Positions 9,935 through 20,061 are shown, counted from the stretch's first letter. The stretch is DNA of 64,000 nucleotides from Alkalibacillus salilacus (GCF_030812915.1 NZ_JAUSTQ010000003.1:186001-250000); one strand, 5' to 3'. Notes: generated from the letters alone by a model not told the origin. Made by a program: numbers and translations.

Positions 9935-9940
9935 TTCAAA

Positions 9941-12016
9941 TCATGATTGTTCTGTTTCGCTATAATCACATTCTGTACATTTAACTTGTGTGCTTTTCTT
10001 TTGTTTCTTCTCAACCATTAACGATGCACATTTTGGACATGGTCTTTGAATCGGTTTATCCCAAGAGATGAATTCGCATTCAGGATACTGATCACAACCG
10101 TAAAACGTACGGTTTTTCTTACTCTTACGTTCTACTATACTTCCTTTTTTACATCGCGGACAATCAACACCAATCTCTTTTAAGATTGGCTTAGTATTTC
10201 GGCAATCCGGGAAGTTCGAACATGCCATGAACTTACCGTATCGTCCCATCTTATAAACCATTTCGTGGCCACATTTTTCACAGTTTTCACCAGCAGGCTC
10301 ATCACGAACCTCGATTTTTTCGATTTCTTCTTCTGCCTTTTCTAAGCGCTTTTCAAAATCTTGATAGAAATCGTCAATGATTTTACGCCACTCTTTATCA
10401 CCATCTTCTACACTGTCTAAATTATTTTCCATGTCTACCGTGAATTGAACATTAATAATTTCAGGGAAATATTGTTCTAATAGATCAATTACGATCGTGC
10501 CAAGCTCAGTTGGAACAAAACGCCGATTATCTAAGGCAACATAACCTCTGCGTTGTATGGTGTCTAAAGTTGGTGCATAGGTCGATGGTCTTCCGATACC
10601 TTTCTCCTCAAGTGTCCGAACTAAGCGAGCCTCCGTATAGCGTGGAGGTGGTTGTGTAAAGTGCTGATTAGGTGTAATATCCTGCGCTGTTACCTGATCC
10701 CCTTCTTCTAAAGGCGGCAACATTTTCCGTTCATCTTTCTTTTTATCATCTTGACCTTCGACGTAAACTTCCATAAAACCTTTAAATTTAACTTGAGATC
10801 CTGTCGCGCGGAATTCTACCCCGTTATTCATAAGGTGAGCTGTCACGGTATCAAGCACGGCTGGTGCCATCTGACTAGCAACAAACCGTTCCCAAATCAA
10901 TTTATACAACTTATATTGATCATTAGATAACTTGGGCTTTATCGTTGTTGGCTCTTTATGAATAGCCGTTGGTCTAATGGCTTCGTGCGCATCTTGAGAG
11001 CGTTCATCATTCTTAGCTTGTTTTTGTTTACCCAAATGAGACTGACCGAATTTCGCTTCGATTAATTCAGCAGCTTCATTTTTAGCTGTATTAGATACAC
11101 GAGTTGAGTCTGTACGCATATAGGTGATTAAACCAGTCGTTCCATCTTTCCCACCTAAATTTATTCCTTCGTATAATTGTTGAGCAATCATCATCGTCTT
11201 TTTAGCTCTGAAATTCAATTTCCGGAAAGCTTCCTGTTGTAATGAGGAAGTAGTAAAAGGAGAAGATGGATTTCGTTTACGCTCACGTTTGTTTACGCTT
11301 TGAACGTCAAAAGTCTCTCCTTCTAGTCGATTCAATATTTTTTGTACATCTTCTTCATTTTTTAGATCTGTTTTTTCACCGTCAATTCCATGAAATTTAG
11401 CTTCGAATTTTTTCTTTTTGTGAGTAAACTCCGAAGTAATTGACCAATATTCTTCTGGCACGAAATTATTAATTTCATTTTCGCGGTCAATAATCAGTTT
11501 AACAGCAACAGATTGAACACGACCTGCGCTCAAACCTTTTTTGATTTTCTTCCATAATAATGGGCTAATATTGTAACCAACGAGACGATCTAATACTCGA
11601 CGAGCTTGCTGAGCATTGACTAAGTCCATGTCAACCTCTCGCGGTTCTTTAAACGATTCTTTAATGGCATCTTTCGTTATTTCATTAAAAACGACTCGAC
11701 ATTTAGCACCTTCTTCAATGCCTAAACTGTGAGCGAGATGCCATGCAATAGCTTCACCTTCGCGGTCAGGGTCGGCTGCGAGATAAACTTTTTTAGCTTT
11801 TTTAGCTGATTTTTTTAGATCATCTAAGACGGGCCCTTTTCCTCTGATTGTAATATATTTCGGATCATAATCATTTTCTACATCGACTCCCATTTTACTT
11901 TTGGGTAAATCGATGACATGTCCCATTGATGCTTTAACTTTGTATTTTTTGCCTAGATAACGTTCAATTGTTTTGGCCTTTGCGGGCGATTCTACAATAA
12001 CTAGATAATCTGACAT
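9941..12016 (-). CDS. topA: DNA topoisomerase I
   Basis: Type IA topoisomerase that relaxes negative supercoils. The 691-aa protein begins with the TOPRIM domain ([17 protein letters not shown]; the [14 protein letters not shown] acidic triad near residues 82-95) and has the catalytic Tyr in [12 protein letters not shown] near residue 300. The C-terminus carries three four-Cys zinc modules: CEKC..CSNFPDC, CPRC..CDQYPEC and CPKC..CTEC. This is the full B. subtilis-like architecture. The start has an AGGAGG site. Confidence 0.98.
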   Translation of the reverse strand: MSDYLVIVESPAKAKTIERYLGKKYKVKASMGHVIDLPKSKMGVDVENDYDPKYITIRGKGPVLDDLKKSAKKAKKVYLAADPDREGEAIAWHLAHSLGIEEGAKCRVVFNEITKDAIKESFKEPREVDMDLVNAQQARRVLDRLVGYNISPLLWKKIKKGLSAGRVQSVAVKLIIDRENEINNFVPEEYWSITSEFTHKKKKFEAKFHGIDGEKTDLKNEEDVQKILNRLEGETFDVQSVNKRERKRNPSSPFTTSSLQQEAFRKLNFRAKKTMMIAQQLYEGINLGGKDGTTGLITYMRTDSTRVSNTAKNEAAELIEAKFGQSHLGKQKQAKNDERSQDAHEAIRPTAIHKEPTTIKPKLSNDQYKLYKLIWERFVASQMAPAVLDTVTAHLMNNGVEFRATGSQVKFKGFMEVYVEGQDDKKKDERKMLPPLEEGDQVTAQDITPNQHFTQPPPRYTEARLVRTLEEKGIGRPSTYAPTLDTIQRRGYVALDNRRFVPTELGTIVIDLLEQYFPEIINVQFTVDMENNLDSVEDGDKEWRKIIDDFYQDFEKRLEKAEEEIEKIEVRDEPAGENCEKCGHEMVYKMGRYGKFMACSNFPDCRNTKPILKEIGVDCPRCKKGSIVERKSKKNRTFYGCDQYPECEFISWDKPIQRPCPKCASLMVEKKQKKSTQVKCTECDYSETEQS

Positions 12017-12130
12017 GTTTGATGCCTCCTACGAGGTTATTTCGTGTGTTTACGCCATATTATAGTTGTCAAAATGGTATTTGTATTAATCGCTTATACT
12101 ACAAATTCACCTTGCATTATAATCTCATTC

Positions 12131-12160
12131 ATTATTAAATAACTTATATGCATTTGTCAA
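12131..12160 (-). promoter_or_regulatory. Possible sigma-A promoter for topA
   Basis: Minus strand TTGACA (12155-12160), 18-bp spacer, AATAAT (12131-12136). It lies about 115 nt upstream of the topA ATG in an AT-rich stretch between repeat copy A and topA. Other -10-like boxes occur nearer the gene, so more than one start is possible. Confidence 0.5.
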
Positions 12161-12249
12161 ACGGTTAAACGAAAAAATGTTCGACAATGACTAATTATAC
12201 GCTGTCGAAAAACACGATTTTTATTAAATTTTATAATTTTTCGCTCTCT

Positions 12250-12530
12250 CATAGTCCGTTGTTAATATTGTGATCCGCTACCGGTGGACGCTTTCCGCGG
12301 GCACGGCTCGAGCCTCCTCGGAAGCTAAAGGAACTTCGGCTAAGTGCCGGACGTCAATCACAAACGCCGAAGTGACCCACATCCTGTGGGCCTCTGGAGG
12401 TCTCGAGACTCGTGCTATTCCCGTGACGGCCCGGACGGCCTAATGTCGACGTTGGTCACAGGACGTGACCGAACTTAGTCGACCAGGAGTCGCCACCTTC
12501 GCTCCTCACAATTCAACAACTCTATGCGCT
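12250..12530. repeat. GC-rich palindromic repeat, copy A
   Basis: Member of the five-copy intergenic family, in the 12017-12587 gap between topA and dprA. The left inverted-repeat end (degenerate, GTTGTTAATATTGTGA) is at 12258-12273 and the right end (TCACAATTCAACAAC) at 12506-12520. It carries the shared core palindromes GGCTCGAGCC and GTCTCGAGAC. Copy-specific hairpins are ACTTCGGC (12333-12340) with GCCGAAGT (12366-12373), and CCCAC-ATCCT-GTGGG (12376-12390). The shared hairpin GGTCAC-AGGAC-GTGACC is at 12454-12470. Outer flanks are eroded, so it may be an old copy. No open frame looks coding. Confidence 0.9.
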
Positions 12531-12587
12531 TAAAAACATAATAAAAAACAATATTAATAATGATAAGTAAAGTTTTCTTAAACATAC

Positions 12588-13502
12588 TTATTTAATTTGA
12601 GGGTGTGGATGATTCTCATTCATCCATGATCCTGAAGATAAATATGAATGGAGTTGTTCGGGTGTTGTCACGGGGACAGCGCCCTCGTTCAATAAATGAT
12701 GGCAACCTTGAGCTTGTTGTAAAAAGATGCTATCTGGGATAACATATACTTCTTTCCCTTGTTCCAAAGCTTGATCTGCTGTAATCATCGTACCACTTCG
12801 CTCTGTTGCTTCAACAATTAACGTAGCAGTGGACAAACCACTTATCAAACGATTTCGTTCAGGGAAATGCCATTTTTGGGGTTTTGTATCAGGTGAATAC
12901 TCTGAAAGGATTAAGCCATTTCTAGCAATTTGTTCATATAATGGACGGTTTGATGCCGGATAAATATAATTAAAACCGAATCCTAGTATGGCGATTGTAT
13001 TGCCTTTTTGATCCATCGCATATTGATGACTCAAACTATCCACGCCCTTTGCCATTCCACTAACAATTGACCACGTTTCGGTTATAAGAGGCTTAAGCAT
13101 ATAGGAAATTTTTCGTTCGGCATATTGGGAGGGTTTTCTTGAACCAATAACACTCAATTTAGGTGTGTTTAATAAAGAGAGATCACCTTGATAATACAAA
13201 ATTAATGGAGGATCTGGAATATGGCGAAGAGACTCGGGGTATGTTTGATCAAACCAGTTAATGATTGGCGAAGAGCAAAATTGTTGCCATAACTTTCGTT
13301 TAAAGGGCTTACTATGGATTAATTGTTGTAATTGGGTTGAATGATCGTGAGGGATTGACAATACTCGTGAGAGCTCTTTAGAGGGAGCTATTAATAATGA
13401 ATCAAGTTCATTGTTGTCGAGGAGATAGCGCGATAGGTTTTGCCGTTTAACGAGGCGAGTTTGTAAAATAAGATAAAGTAAAAAAGCTTGTTTTTTAGTC
13501 AC
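12588..13502 (-). CDS. dprA: DNA processing protein DprA
   Basis: Loads RecA on incoming single-stranded DNA during natural transformation. The 304-aa protein has the N-terminal helical region and the Rossmann fold with SVIGSRKPS, SGMAKGVDSLSHQYAM, ILGFGFNYIYP and FPERNRLISGLS; TLIVEATERSGTMITADQAL follows. It lies between sucD and topA as in other bacilli. It is separated from sucD by a terminator, so it may rely on read-through or on a promoter inside the 74-nt gap. Confidence 0.95.
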   Translation of the reverse strand: MTKKQAFLLYLILQTRLVKRQNLSRYLLDNNELDSLLIAPSKELSRVLSIPHDHSTQLQQLIHSKPFKRKLWQQFCSSPIINWFDQTYPESLRHIPDPPLILYYQGDLSLLNTPKLSVIGSRKPSQYAERKISYMLKPLITETWSIVSGMAKGVDSLSHQYAMDQKGNTIAILGFGFNYIYPASNRPLYEQIARNGLILSEYSPDTKPQKWHFPERNRLISGLSTATLIVEATERSGTMITADQALEQGKEVYVIPDSIFLQQAQGCHHLLNEGAVPVTTPEQLHSYLSSGSWMNENHPHPQIK

Positions 13503-13523
13503 ATAACAACACTCCTAACCGTT

Positions 13524-13565
13524 GATAAAAATCGAGTTGGGCAACACCATCATGCGCCCAACTCG
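13524..13565 (-). terminator. Rho-independent terminator after sucCD
   Basis: 10-bp stem CGAGTTGGGC/GCCCAACTCG (13533-13542 and 13556-13565) followed on the minus strand by ATTTTTATC. It lies 11 nt after the sucD stop and before dprA. Confidence 0.85.
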
Positions 13566-13576
13566 TACATTACAAA

Positions 13577-14479
13577 TTAATGAGTTTTACATTTGTCATA
13601 AAGGTTGTTTTCTTTTAATGTATCGATCATTGTTTCGCCAATCACAGCTGGAGTTGACGCAACACTAATGCCACATTCATTCATGACACGAATCTTCTCT
13701 TCAGCAGTTCCTTTACCACCTGAGATAATCGCACCTGCGTGACCCATACGTTTTCCTGGAGGCGCTGTTGCACCACCGATGAAGCCTACAACAGGCTTGT
13801 CCATATTAGCTTTGATCCACTCTGCAGCTTCTTCCTCAGCTGTACCACCGATTTCACCAATCATGATCACAGCTTCTGTGTCAGGATCTTCATTGAATGC
13901 TTTTAATGTGTCGATGAAATCTGTACCATTCACAGGATCGCCACCAATCCCAACAGCTGTTGATTGACCAAAGCCATTTTCAGATAATTGATGAACCGCT
14001 TCATAAGTTAGTGTACCTGAACGGGATACAACACCAATGTGACCTTTTTTGTGGATGTAACCAGGCATAATACCAATCTTACATTCTTCTGGTGTAATCA
14101 CACCTGGGCAGTTTGGTCCTACTAAGCGCGTTTTCTTACCTTCCATATAACGCTTCACTTTGACCATGTCTTGTACTGGAATATGCTCAGTGATACAAAT
14201 GACTAAATCTAACTCTGCATCAACTGCTTCCATAATCGCATCTGCAGCAAATGGCGCTGGTACATATACAACAGAAGCATTGGCGCCAGTTTCCTCAACA
14301 GCATTTTCTACTGTATTGAAAACAGGGACACCTTCTACTTCAGTACCACCTTTTTTCGGTGTTACACCACCGACGATTTGTGTACCATAGTCAAGCATTT
14401 GTTTTGTGTGGAAAAGCGCTGTTCCACCAGTAATACCTTGAACAATAACTTTTGTGTCTTTATTAATAAAAACGCTCAT
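13577..14479 (-). CDS. sucD: Succinyl-CoA ligase (ADP-forming), alpha subunit
   Basis: TCA-cycle enzyme converting succinyl-CoA to succinate with ATP formation. The 300-aa alpha subunit has the CoA-binding Rossmann fold at the N-terminus ([17 protein letters not shown]), the [11 protein letters not shown] and [14 protein letters not shown] motifs, and the phosphorylated His in MGHAGAI near residue 247. It follows sucC after 16 nt. Confidence 0.98.
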   Translation of the reverse strand: MSVFINKDTKVIVQGITGGTALFHTKQMLDYGTQIVGGVTPKKGGTEVEGVPVFNTVENAVEETGANASVVYVPAPFAADAIMEAVDAELDLVICITEHIPVQDMVKVKRYMEGKKTRLVGPNCPGVITPEECKIGIMPGYIHKKGHIGVVSRSGTLTYEAVHQLSENGFGQSTAVGIGGDPVNGTDFIDTLKAFNEDPDTEAVIMIGEIGGTAEEEAAEWIKANMDKPVVGFIGGATAPPGKRMGHAGAIISGGKGTAEEKIRVMNECGISVASTPAVIGETMIDTLKENNLYDKCKTH

Positions 14480-14495
14480 TTTCGTCCGTCCTTTC

Positions 14496-15656
14496 TTATT
14501 TTACTAGAGATACAATTTTCTCAGCACCATCAGCCATTGAATCTGCTGATGTGATATTTAAGCCTGATTCGTCTAGAATCTTCTTACCTTGTTCAACATT
14601 CGTACCTTCTAAACGAACGACTAATGGAATCTCTAAACCGATTTGCTTCGTAGCTTCAACAACACCTTCAGCAATCACGTCACACTTCATAATACCACCG
14701 AAGATATTGACGAGAATTCCTTTAACGTTGTCATCGGACAAAATGATCTTAAATGCTTCTGTAACTTTTTCGGCAGTGGCACCACCACCAACGTCTAAGA
14801 AGTTTGCTGGCTCGCCGCCATGGTGTTTAATGATGTCCATTGTAGCCATTGCAAGACCTGCACCGTTAACCATGCAACCAATATTACCATCTAGGGCAAT
14901 ATAGCTTAAGTCATGTTTAGATGCTTCAATTTCTTTATCATCTTCTTCGTCTAAGTCACGGTAATCAACGAGGTCTTTTTGACGGAATAATGCGTTATCA
15001 TCAAAGTTTAATTTCGCATCAAGTGCTAATACTTCACCATCACCTGTCGTTACAAGAGGGTTGATCTCCGCAACTGAACAGTCTTTTTGAACAAAAACGT
15101 CATATAAGCTCATCATGAACTTAACGGCTTTGCCTAAGTACTCTTCAGGAATATTAATATTAAACGCTAAACGGCGTGCCTGATAAGGCATAAGTCCTGT
15201 TACTGGATCGATTACTTCTTTGAAGATTTTCTCAGGTGTCTCTGCCGCTACTTCTTCAATCTCAGTACCGCCTTCTTCTGAGCCCATCATAACAACACTT
15301 GATGTTGCACGGTCCATGACAACTCCGATATAGTATTCGTTTTGAATGTCACAGCCTTCTTCGATGAGTAATCGTTTAACTTCTTTACCCTCAGGGCCTG
15401 TTTGGTGTGTTACTAATGTACTACCTAGAATTTCATTCGCGTATTCACGAACGTCATCTAAGCTTTTAGCGATTTTTACACCGCCTGCTTTGCCACGTCC
15501 ACCAGCGTGAATTTGTGCCTTTACAACAGTAACATCAGAGCCTAACTCTTTAGCGGCTTCAACAGCTTCATCAACTGAAAAAGCAACTTTGCTGTTAGGT
15601 ACTGCAACGTTGTAAGAACGGAAAATTTCCTTCGCTTGGTACTCATGAATGTTCAT
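14496..15656 (-). CDS. sucC: Succinyl-CoA ligase (ADP-forming), beta subunit
   Basis: Beta subunit with the ATP-grasp nucleotide site; it sets ADP/GDP specificity. The frame opens 18 nt upstream, but I choose the ATG at 15656 because GGGAGGATGTAAC precedes it and the product then starts [12 protein letters not shown] as in the family (386 aa). Visible motifs are [11 protein letters not shown] near residue 45, the Mg-binding AEINPLVTT, and NFLDVGGGA. It forms an operon with sucD. Confidence 0.98.
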   Translation of the reverse strand: MNIHEYQAKEIFRSYNVAVPNSKVAFSVDEAVEAAKELGSDVTVVKAQIHAGGRGKAGGVKIAKSLDDVREYANEILGSTLVTHQTGPEGKEVKRLLIEEGCDIQNEYYIGVVMDRATSSVVMMGSEEGGTEIEEVAAETPEKIFKEVIDPVTGLMPYQARRLAFNINIPEEYLGKAVKFMMSLYDVFVQKDCSVAEINPLVTTGDGEVLALDAKLNFDDNALFRQKDLVDYRDLDEEDDKEIEASKHDLSYIALDGNIGCMVNGAGLAMATMDIIKHHGGEPANFLDVGGGATAEKVTEAFKIILSDDNVKGILVNIFGGIMKCDVIAEGVVEATKQIGLEIPLVVRLEGTNVEQGKKILDESGLNITSADSMADGAEKIVSLVK

Positions 15657-15718
15657 GTTACATCCTCCCATCAAAAGTCACTACAATATACTTAATTAAT
15701 TAAAACCACACTTCTATC

Positions 15719-15747
15719 ATTATACATGAAATGTGTCGTAATCAAAA
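15719..15747 (-). promoter_or_regulatory. Probable sigma-A promoter for sucCD
   Basis: Minus strand -10 TATAAT (15719-15724) with TTTTGA 17 bp upstream (15742-15747); TTGATT at 15-bp spacing is an alternative -35. It lies about 62 nt before the sucC start, between ylqH and sucC. Confidence 0.55.
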
Positions 15748-15774
15748 GAATCTGTCACATTTTTATATGTGTTT

Positions 15775-16044
15775 TTAGTATTTTTTGTCTAATTGATAAA
15801 TGAATACAAATACTTCGGCAACAGCCTGGTATAAATCTTCTGGAATTTTCTCATTTATATTAAGTTCACTCATTAAATTCATTAGCGCTGGATCTTCGTA
15901 TACAGGGACGTTATGATCTGTAGCGCGTTCCAATATTTCTTCTGCTACTAACCCTTTACCTTTTGCAACGATCTCTGGTGCATCGTCTGCCACTTCATTA
16001 TAGCGTAATGCCATAGCTTCCTTCCGTTTATAGTGTTCAGTCAT
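15775..16044 (-). CDS. ylqH: FlhB C-terminal domain-like protein (YlqH)
   Basis: The 89-aa protein resembles only the cytoplasmic domain of FlhB/EscU, the type III export switch protein: ALRYNEVADDAPEIVAKGKG, then INEKIPEDLYQAVAEVFVFIY. The NPTH autocleavage site of full FlhB is absent; the equivalent segment is missing upstream. It overlaps the FliK-like ylqG by 4 nt (ATGA), so the two are translated together. In full flagellar systems FliK and FlhB interact to switch export specificity, so this pair looks like a detached copy of that module. Its function is unknown. Confidence 0.9.
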   Translation of the reverse strand: MTEHYKRKEAMALRYNEVADDAPEIVAKGKGLVAEEILERATDHNVPVYEDPALMNLMSELNINEKIPEDLYQAVAEVFVFIYQLDKKY

Positions 16045-18221
16045 ACGCGAAAATCCACCCCTTTATAAGACGAGTAAACGGATTCTTCTTGTTGAATATC
16101 TGGACTTTGATGCTGTTGCTCGATCGGTTTTACTTGTATTTGATTGAGTTCATACTGCTTATCTCTTAAATTCAATTTAAGTGTTTCGGCGAATCCATTA
16201 ACTAAAGGTTCCAATTGACTAGGGTCTTCATGATAAATATCTAGTGAAACATCTCCCTGTTTAACCCGCATATCTAAAACCGTTTGTTCAAGATTTGGTA
16301 AATTTAAATAAAACATAATCCGACAGTTCTGAGGGTGAATTGATCCATCAGCTTGGCGTTGACCTTCAAAATCCATCCATAAATCTTCGTTCAAACCTAA
16401 CATTTCCTTCGGTAACTGAGCGGAAAATTGCATCCAATCTTTCGCTGTATCTTGCATAGATAGATGCATCGCTTGTAGAACTTGATTCATTTGCCCGAAT
16501 GATTCTTGTCCTGTTTGTGCGAAGGTTGTTTGTAGTAATTGACCCATACCTGGATAGTCCTGACGCAACATTTGAGCTTGCACCATGTCTTGCTGATTGA
16601 ACATAGCTTGTAACTGTTGCATAACTTGATTAAACGTCGAGGATTGTTGGGGTTGAGTCAACAATTGCTGCATCATGTTATTTACAATTTGCATGGCACG
16701 CGCATCTTGTTGGGTCATAGCTTGAGCATTAAATTGCGCTAGTTGCTGCATTAATTGTTGTCCGTTCTCACTACTCAGTAGTTGCTGTACTTGAGCGGGC
16801 TGGTTTTGATTAACAGCTTGCAGAACTTGTTGCAGCATCTGTTGATTAGGTTGAGATAATTGGTTTTGCACTTGTGCTAACGCTTGTTGCATTCGATTGG
16901 TGGCTTGATGATCTTGTTGTGTCATATTAAAAAATGTTTGAAACTGTTGCATCATTTGTTGCATATTAGTTGGCTGTGATGATTGCATAACATTTTGCCA
17001 GATTTGAAGCCCTCGACTTTGTTCAGCGGTTAATTGATTACCTAACAATTGGTTTAAGTTTTGCATTAACTGTTGACCAGAATCACTAATTAATAATTGC
17101 TGAGCTTGCGTGCCTTGATTTTGATTTAAAAACTGGACCAATTGTTGCATCGTTTGTTGGTTGGTAGATGATAAGTTTGATTGCACTTGATTGAATGCAG
17201 GTAACTGTGTCACGTTTTGCAGGAAATTCAATCGTTCTGTCCCACCCTGTTGAAGTTGACTCAACTGATTCATAAACGATTGCATTAACTGCTGTGTTTT
17301 TAAACCACCTGGTAACTGTTGGTTCGCTAATTGCTGAAAACCGGATTGCACTTGTTCTGCTGTTAAATTGTAAGGTAATGCCATATTAGTTGATGTCGTT
17401 GCACCACTCGAATTGATATTAAATGTGATTTGATTGTTCTCAGCCCACCTAGACCATGTACTAGACCATTGAGAAAATGTCGTTTGTTGCCCAATGACAC
17501 CAGCTTTTTGCAACATTTGAAATGTTGTCTCAGAACCACGTCCAATTTCAGATAAAATTTGATGAGTTAATTGTGTCATCATTTGTTGATTTGATAACTG
17601 GTTACCACTAAGTACTTGTATGTATAAGCTCAACTGCATTTGAGCATTCGTCAATTGGTTAGATCCGGCCAATTGACCTTGCATTTGTGACAATGATTGT
17701 TGGATAGAAAAAGGATTATTAATTCGCTGATCCACCGCTTTAAATGTCTGCTCCGTTAAAGGGAACTGTCTGGTGAGCATTTCACGCAATACAGTTTGGG
17801 CATCATGACTATCACTTCGGGCTAAAGATAATAATGTTCCTACATTTTGTTGGCTGACAGGAAGTTGTTCCCGCAACATTTGGGCAAGCATCGTGGTTTC
17901 TTGCCGACTTGCTTGTTGATTACTTGCATTTAATAATGTTCTAGCAGCATCCATGGGGGATCGGACTGGCTCTTCACTAACCACTTGTAAGTGAAGAGTA
18001 GGATTTGTGCGGTTTACTTGTAATAAATAGTTTTGATTCGACTGTAAATTAGCATTTAATTGAGCGACTACTTGTTGCTGTCCTAATTGAACGGCTGCCT
18101 TGTTATCAGGGAAAAACTTCATCACACGTCCAGACACAACTTGACCTTCACGTAAATTGACCTGATTTGAACTTGCTTGTCCCGTTCGAATTGATTGAAA
18201 CACTTTATTTACTTCAGCCAT
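16041..18221 (-). CDS. ylqG: Gln/Asn-rich FliK-like protein (YlqG)
   Basis: A 726-aa protein, extremely rich in Gln, Asn and Met. The N-terminus (1-90) forms a small beta-rich domain (LREGQVVSGRVMKFFPDNKA). The middle is helical and Q-rich; residues about 354-440 and 459-545 are a tandem duplication offset by about 105 residues (QNLNQLL.. versus QQLAQFN.. after GQQLMQ). The C-terminus (about 610-700) resembles the flagellar hook-length control domain (DLWMDFEGQRQADGSIHP, DVSLDIYHE). It is coupled to ylqH, an FlhB-like fragment. Whether it acts in flagella or elsewhere is not known. Start: ATG with AAGGCGTG upstream. Confidence 0.85.
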   Translation of the reverse strand: MAEVNKVFQSIRTGQASSNQVNLREGQVVSGRVMKFFPDNKAAVQLGQQQVVAQLNANLQSNQNYLLQVNRTNPTLHLQVVSEEPVRSPMDAARTLLNASNQQASRQETTMLAQMLREQLPVSQQNVGTLLSLARSDSHDAQTVLREMLTRQFPLTEQTFKAVDQRINNPFSIQQSLSQMQGQLAGSNQLTNAQMQLSLYIQVLSGNQLSNQQMMTQLTHQILSEIGRGSETTFQMLQKAGVIGQQTTFSQWSSTWSRWAENNQITFNINSSGATTSTNMALPYNLTAEQVQSGFQQLANQQLPGGLKTQQLMQSFMNQLSQLQQGGTERLNFLQNVTQLPAFNQVQSNLSSTNQQTMQQLVQFLNQNQGTQAQQLLISDSGQQLMQNLNQLLGNQLTAEQSRGLQIWQNVMQSSQPTNMQQMMQQFQTFFNMTQQDHQATNRMQQALAQVQNQLSQPNQQMLQQVLQAVNQNQPAQVQQLLSSENGQQLMQQLAQFNAQAMTQQDARAMQIVNNMMQQLLTQPQQSSTFNQVMQQLQAMFNQQDMVQAQMLRQDYPGMGQLLQTTFAQTGQESFGQMNQVLQAMHLSMQDTAKDWMQFSAQLPKEMLGLNEDLWMDFEGQRQADGSIHPQNCRIMFYLNLPNLEQTVLDMRVKQGDVSLDIYHEDPSQLEPLVNGFAETLKLNLRDKQYELNQIQVKPIEQQHQSPDIQQEESVYSSYKGVDFRV

Positions 18222-18261
18222 TAATATTCACGCCTTATATATTCATTGTTAACGCCAAGGT

Positions 18262-19038
18262 TTATACATATGACGTTACCGGATTAAATGATCGTCGGTG
18301 AAGTGGTGTGGGCCCGTGTTCAGATAATGCTTGTAAATGATTGGTGGTTCCATACCCCATATTACGGTCAAATTCAAAATCAGGATATGTGTGAGCTGCT
18401 TCAACCATCATGTTGTCACGCGTCACTTTAGCTATAACACTCGCAGCGGCAATCGATATGCTTCTTTGGTCACCTTTCACGAGTGATTGCTGCGGACACG
18501 ACAATTCCTCAAGTGTCATCGCATCTAACAGGCAATAATCAGGTTCTTGATGCATATCATTGATCGCTTCTGCCATAGCTTGTTTTGCTGCTTGATAGAT
18601 ATTAATTTGATCGATTCTATTCGCATTGACTATACCAACTCCAACAGCAATAGCATTGTCCATAATTGTTTCATAATATTGCTCTCGTTTCGTCTCAGAA
18701 AGCTGCTTTGAATCATCAATTCCGATTAGTGTGGAATCAAACGGATCTAAGATGACAGAAGCGGCTACTACTGGACCAGCAAGTGGCCCACGCCCTACTT
18801 CGTCAACACCTGCTATGAACCTGTAACCATCTGAATACTGTGCATCCTCGAACTCCTTCATCTTCTCGAACTTAACCTTTAATTGCTCTTGCTTTTCAAC
18901 TCGCTTATCATATTGATTGATCAGTTTCTGTACACCAGACCGTGCATCTTTCCTTAATAATGCTAATTGATCACTTGTTACCTCATCTGATTCAACCATT
19001 GTCTTAATATAACGAATTGTTAGTTGACTCACATCCAC
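18262..19038 (-). CDS. rnhB: Ribonuclease HII
   Basis: Removes RNA from RNA-DNA hybrids and single ribonucleotides from DNA. The catalytic region starts FIAGVDEVGRGPLAGPVVAA, and the later DDSKQLSETKRE, DAMTLEE and AASVIAKVTRD motifs hold the acidic metal ligands. The N-terminal extension of about 70 residues is normal in bacilli. The frame is open to a TTG at 19077, but AAGGAG lies 9 nt before the GTG at 19038, which gives 258 aa, the expected length. A GTG at 19032 is an alternative. Confidence 0.95.
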   Translation of the reverse strand: MDVSQLTIRYIKTMVESDEVTSDQLALLRKDARSGVQKLINQYDKRVEKQEQLKVKFEKMKEFEDAQYSDGYRFIAGVDEVGRGPLAGPVVAASVILDPFDSTLIGIDDSKQLSETKREQYYETIMDNAIAVGVGIVNANRIDQINIYQAAKQAMAEAINDMHQEPDYCLLDAMTLEELSCPQQSLVKGDQRSISIAAASVIAKVTRDNMMVEAAHTYPDFEFDRNMGYGTTNHLQALSEHGPTPLHRRSFNPVTSYV

Positions 19039-19089
19039 CTCAATCGTCTCCTTTATTTCTATATCGGCATATTTCAATAAATTATAAAC

Positions 19090-19935
19090 TTAAAGCTGGT
19101 CAAATGTAATACGACCTAGATGACCTTGTCGTAAATCCTTAATGATGACGTCTGCGACTTGGTCATAATCAATATTCCCCCCTGACATTAAACAGCCACG
19201 GTTTTTTCCAATCGTATCAAACCATTCAACTATATCTTCACTTTCTAGATTTAGATTTGGATAACGTTGGGTTAACGCGTTAGGATAATGCTCTTTCATC
19301 GTATTTAAAATATAGACAGCAATATCATCTAGATACAGGATTTGATCTTTAATCGTACCAATGGCTGCTAATTTATAACCCACTTCTTGTTCTTCAAACT
19401 TCGGCCATAAAATCCCTGGTGTATCTAATAATTCGAATTCACCTTGAATCTTAATCCATTGTTGCTTTTTGGTAACACCTGGTTTGTCACCCGTTTGAGC
19501 TTGCTTTTTACTAGCTAAGCGGTTAATAAGCGTTGATTTACCAACATTAGGGATCCCAATGATCATAGCTCGTAATGAACGGGGATTGATGCCTTTATTG
19601 CGTCTTCTTTCATTGATTTGCTCACTAATTTGTTTGGTTTGCTTCACAATTTGTTTAATATCATCTTGGTTATTAACGTCAACAGCCAATGCATAATGAC
19701 CTTGTTGTTGAAAATAACTAATCCAGCTTATCGTTAACTCATGATCAGCCAAATCTTTTTTCATCAATAATATCAACTTTTGTTTCTCTTGAATGACATC
19801 TTGAAGCATAGGATTTTGACTCGAATATGGTACGCGAGCATCGACCAATTCAATCACAAGATCTACGAGTGATAGTTGTTCTTCTACCTCCCGTTTTGCT
19901 TTCGCCATATGTCCTGGAAACCATTGAATCGCCAT
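19090..19935 (-). CDS. rbgA: Ribosome biogenesis GTPase RbgA (YlqF)
   Basis: Circularly permuted GTPase needed for late assembly of the 50S subunit. The order of motifs is permuted: G4 (MKKDLAD, about residue 59) precedes G1 (GIPNVGKST, about 127) and G3 (DTPGILWP). The N-terminus IQWFPGHMAKAKRE is the family signature. Preceded by GAGGTGAT. It lies directly downstream of rplS, a neighbour that makes functional sense, but is separated from it by a terminator. Confidence 0.98.
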   Translation of the reverse strand: MAIQWFPGHMAKAKREVEEQLSLVDLVIELVDARVPYSSQNPMLQDVIQEKQKLILLMKKDLADHELTISWISYFQQQGHYALAVDVNNQDDIKQIVKQTKQISEQINERRRNKGINPRSLRAMIIGIPNVGKSTLINRLASKKQAQTGDKPGVTKKQQWIKIQGEFELLDTPGILWPKFEEQEVGYKLAAIGTIKDQILYLDDIAVYILNTMKEHYPNALTQRYPNLNLESEDIVEWFDTIGKNRGCLMSGGNIDYDQVADVIIKDLRQGHLGRITFDQL

Positions 19936-20006
19936 ACCATCACCTCATTAATTAATCTTATACTTAGTATAACCATTGCGCGTAAGGTTGTCTTTTAATT
20001 TGATGT

Positions 20007-20043
20007 AAAAAAATAGAGCTTGACGACGTAAGCGCCAAGCTCT
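20007..20043 (-). terminator. Rho-independent terminator after rplS
   Basis: Stem AGAGCTTG/CAAGCTCT (20015-20022 and 20036-20043) followed on the minus strand by a run of T residues at 20007-20013. It lies 18 nt after the rplS stop. Confidence 0.9.
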
Positions 20044-20061
20044 TTTTGGTTCTTCTTATAC

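Noticed and set aside
12250-12530. Repeat copy A as an rRNA or tRNA fragment
   Set aside because: The high GC content suggested structural RNA, but no tRNA cloverleaf or rRNA signature is present, and the sequence matches the other intergenic copies.
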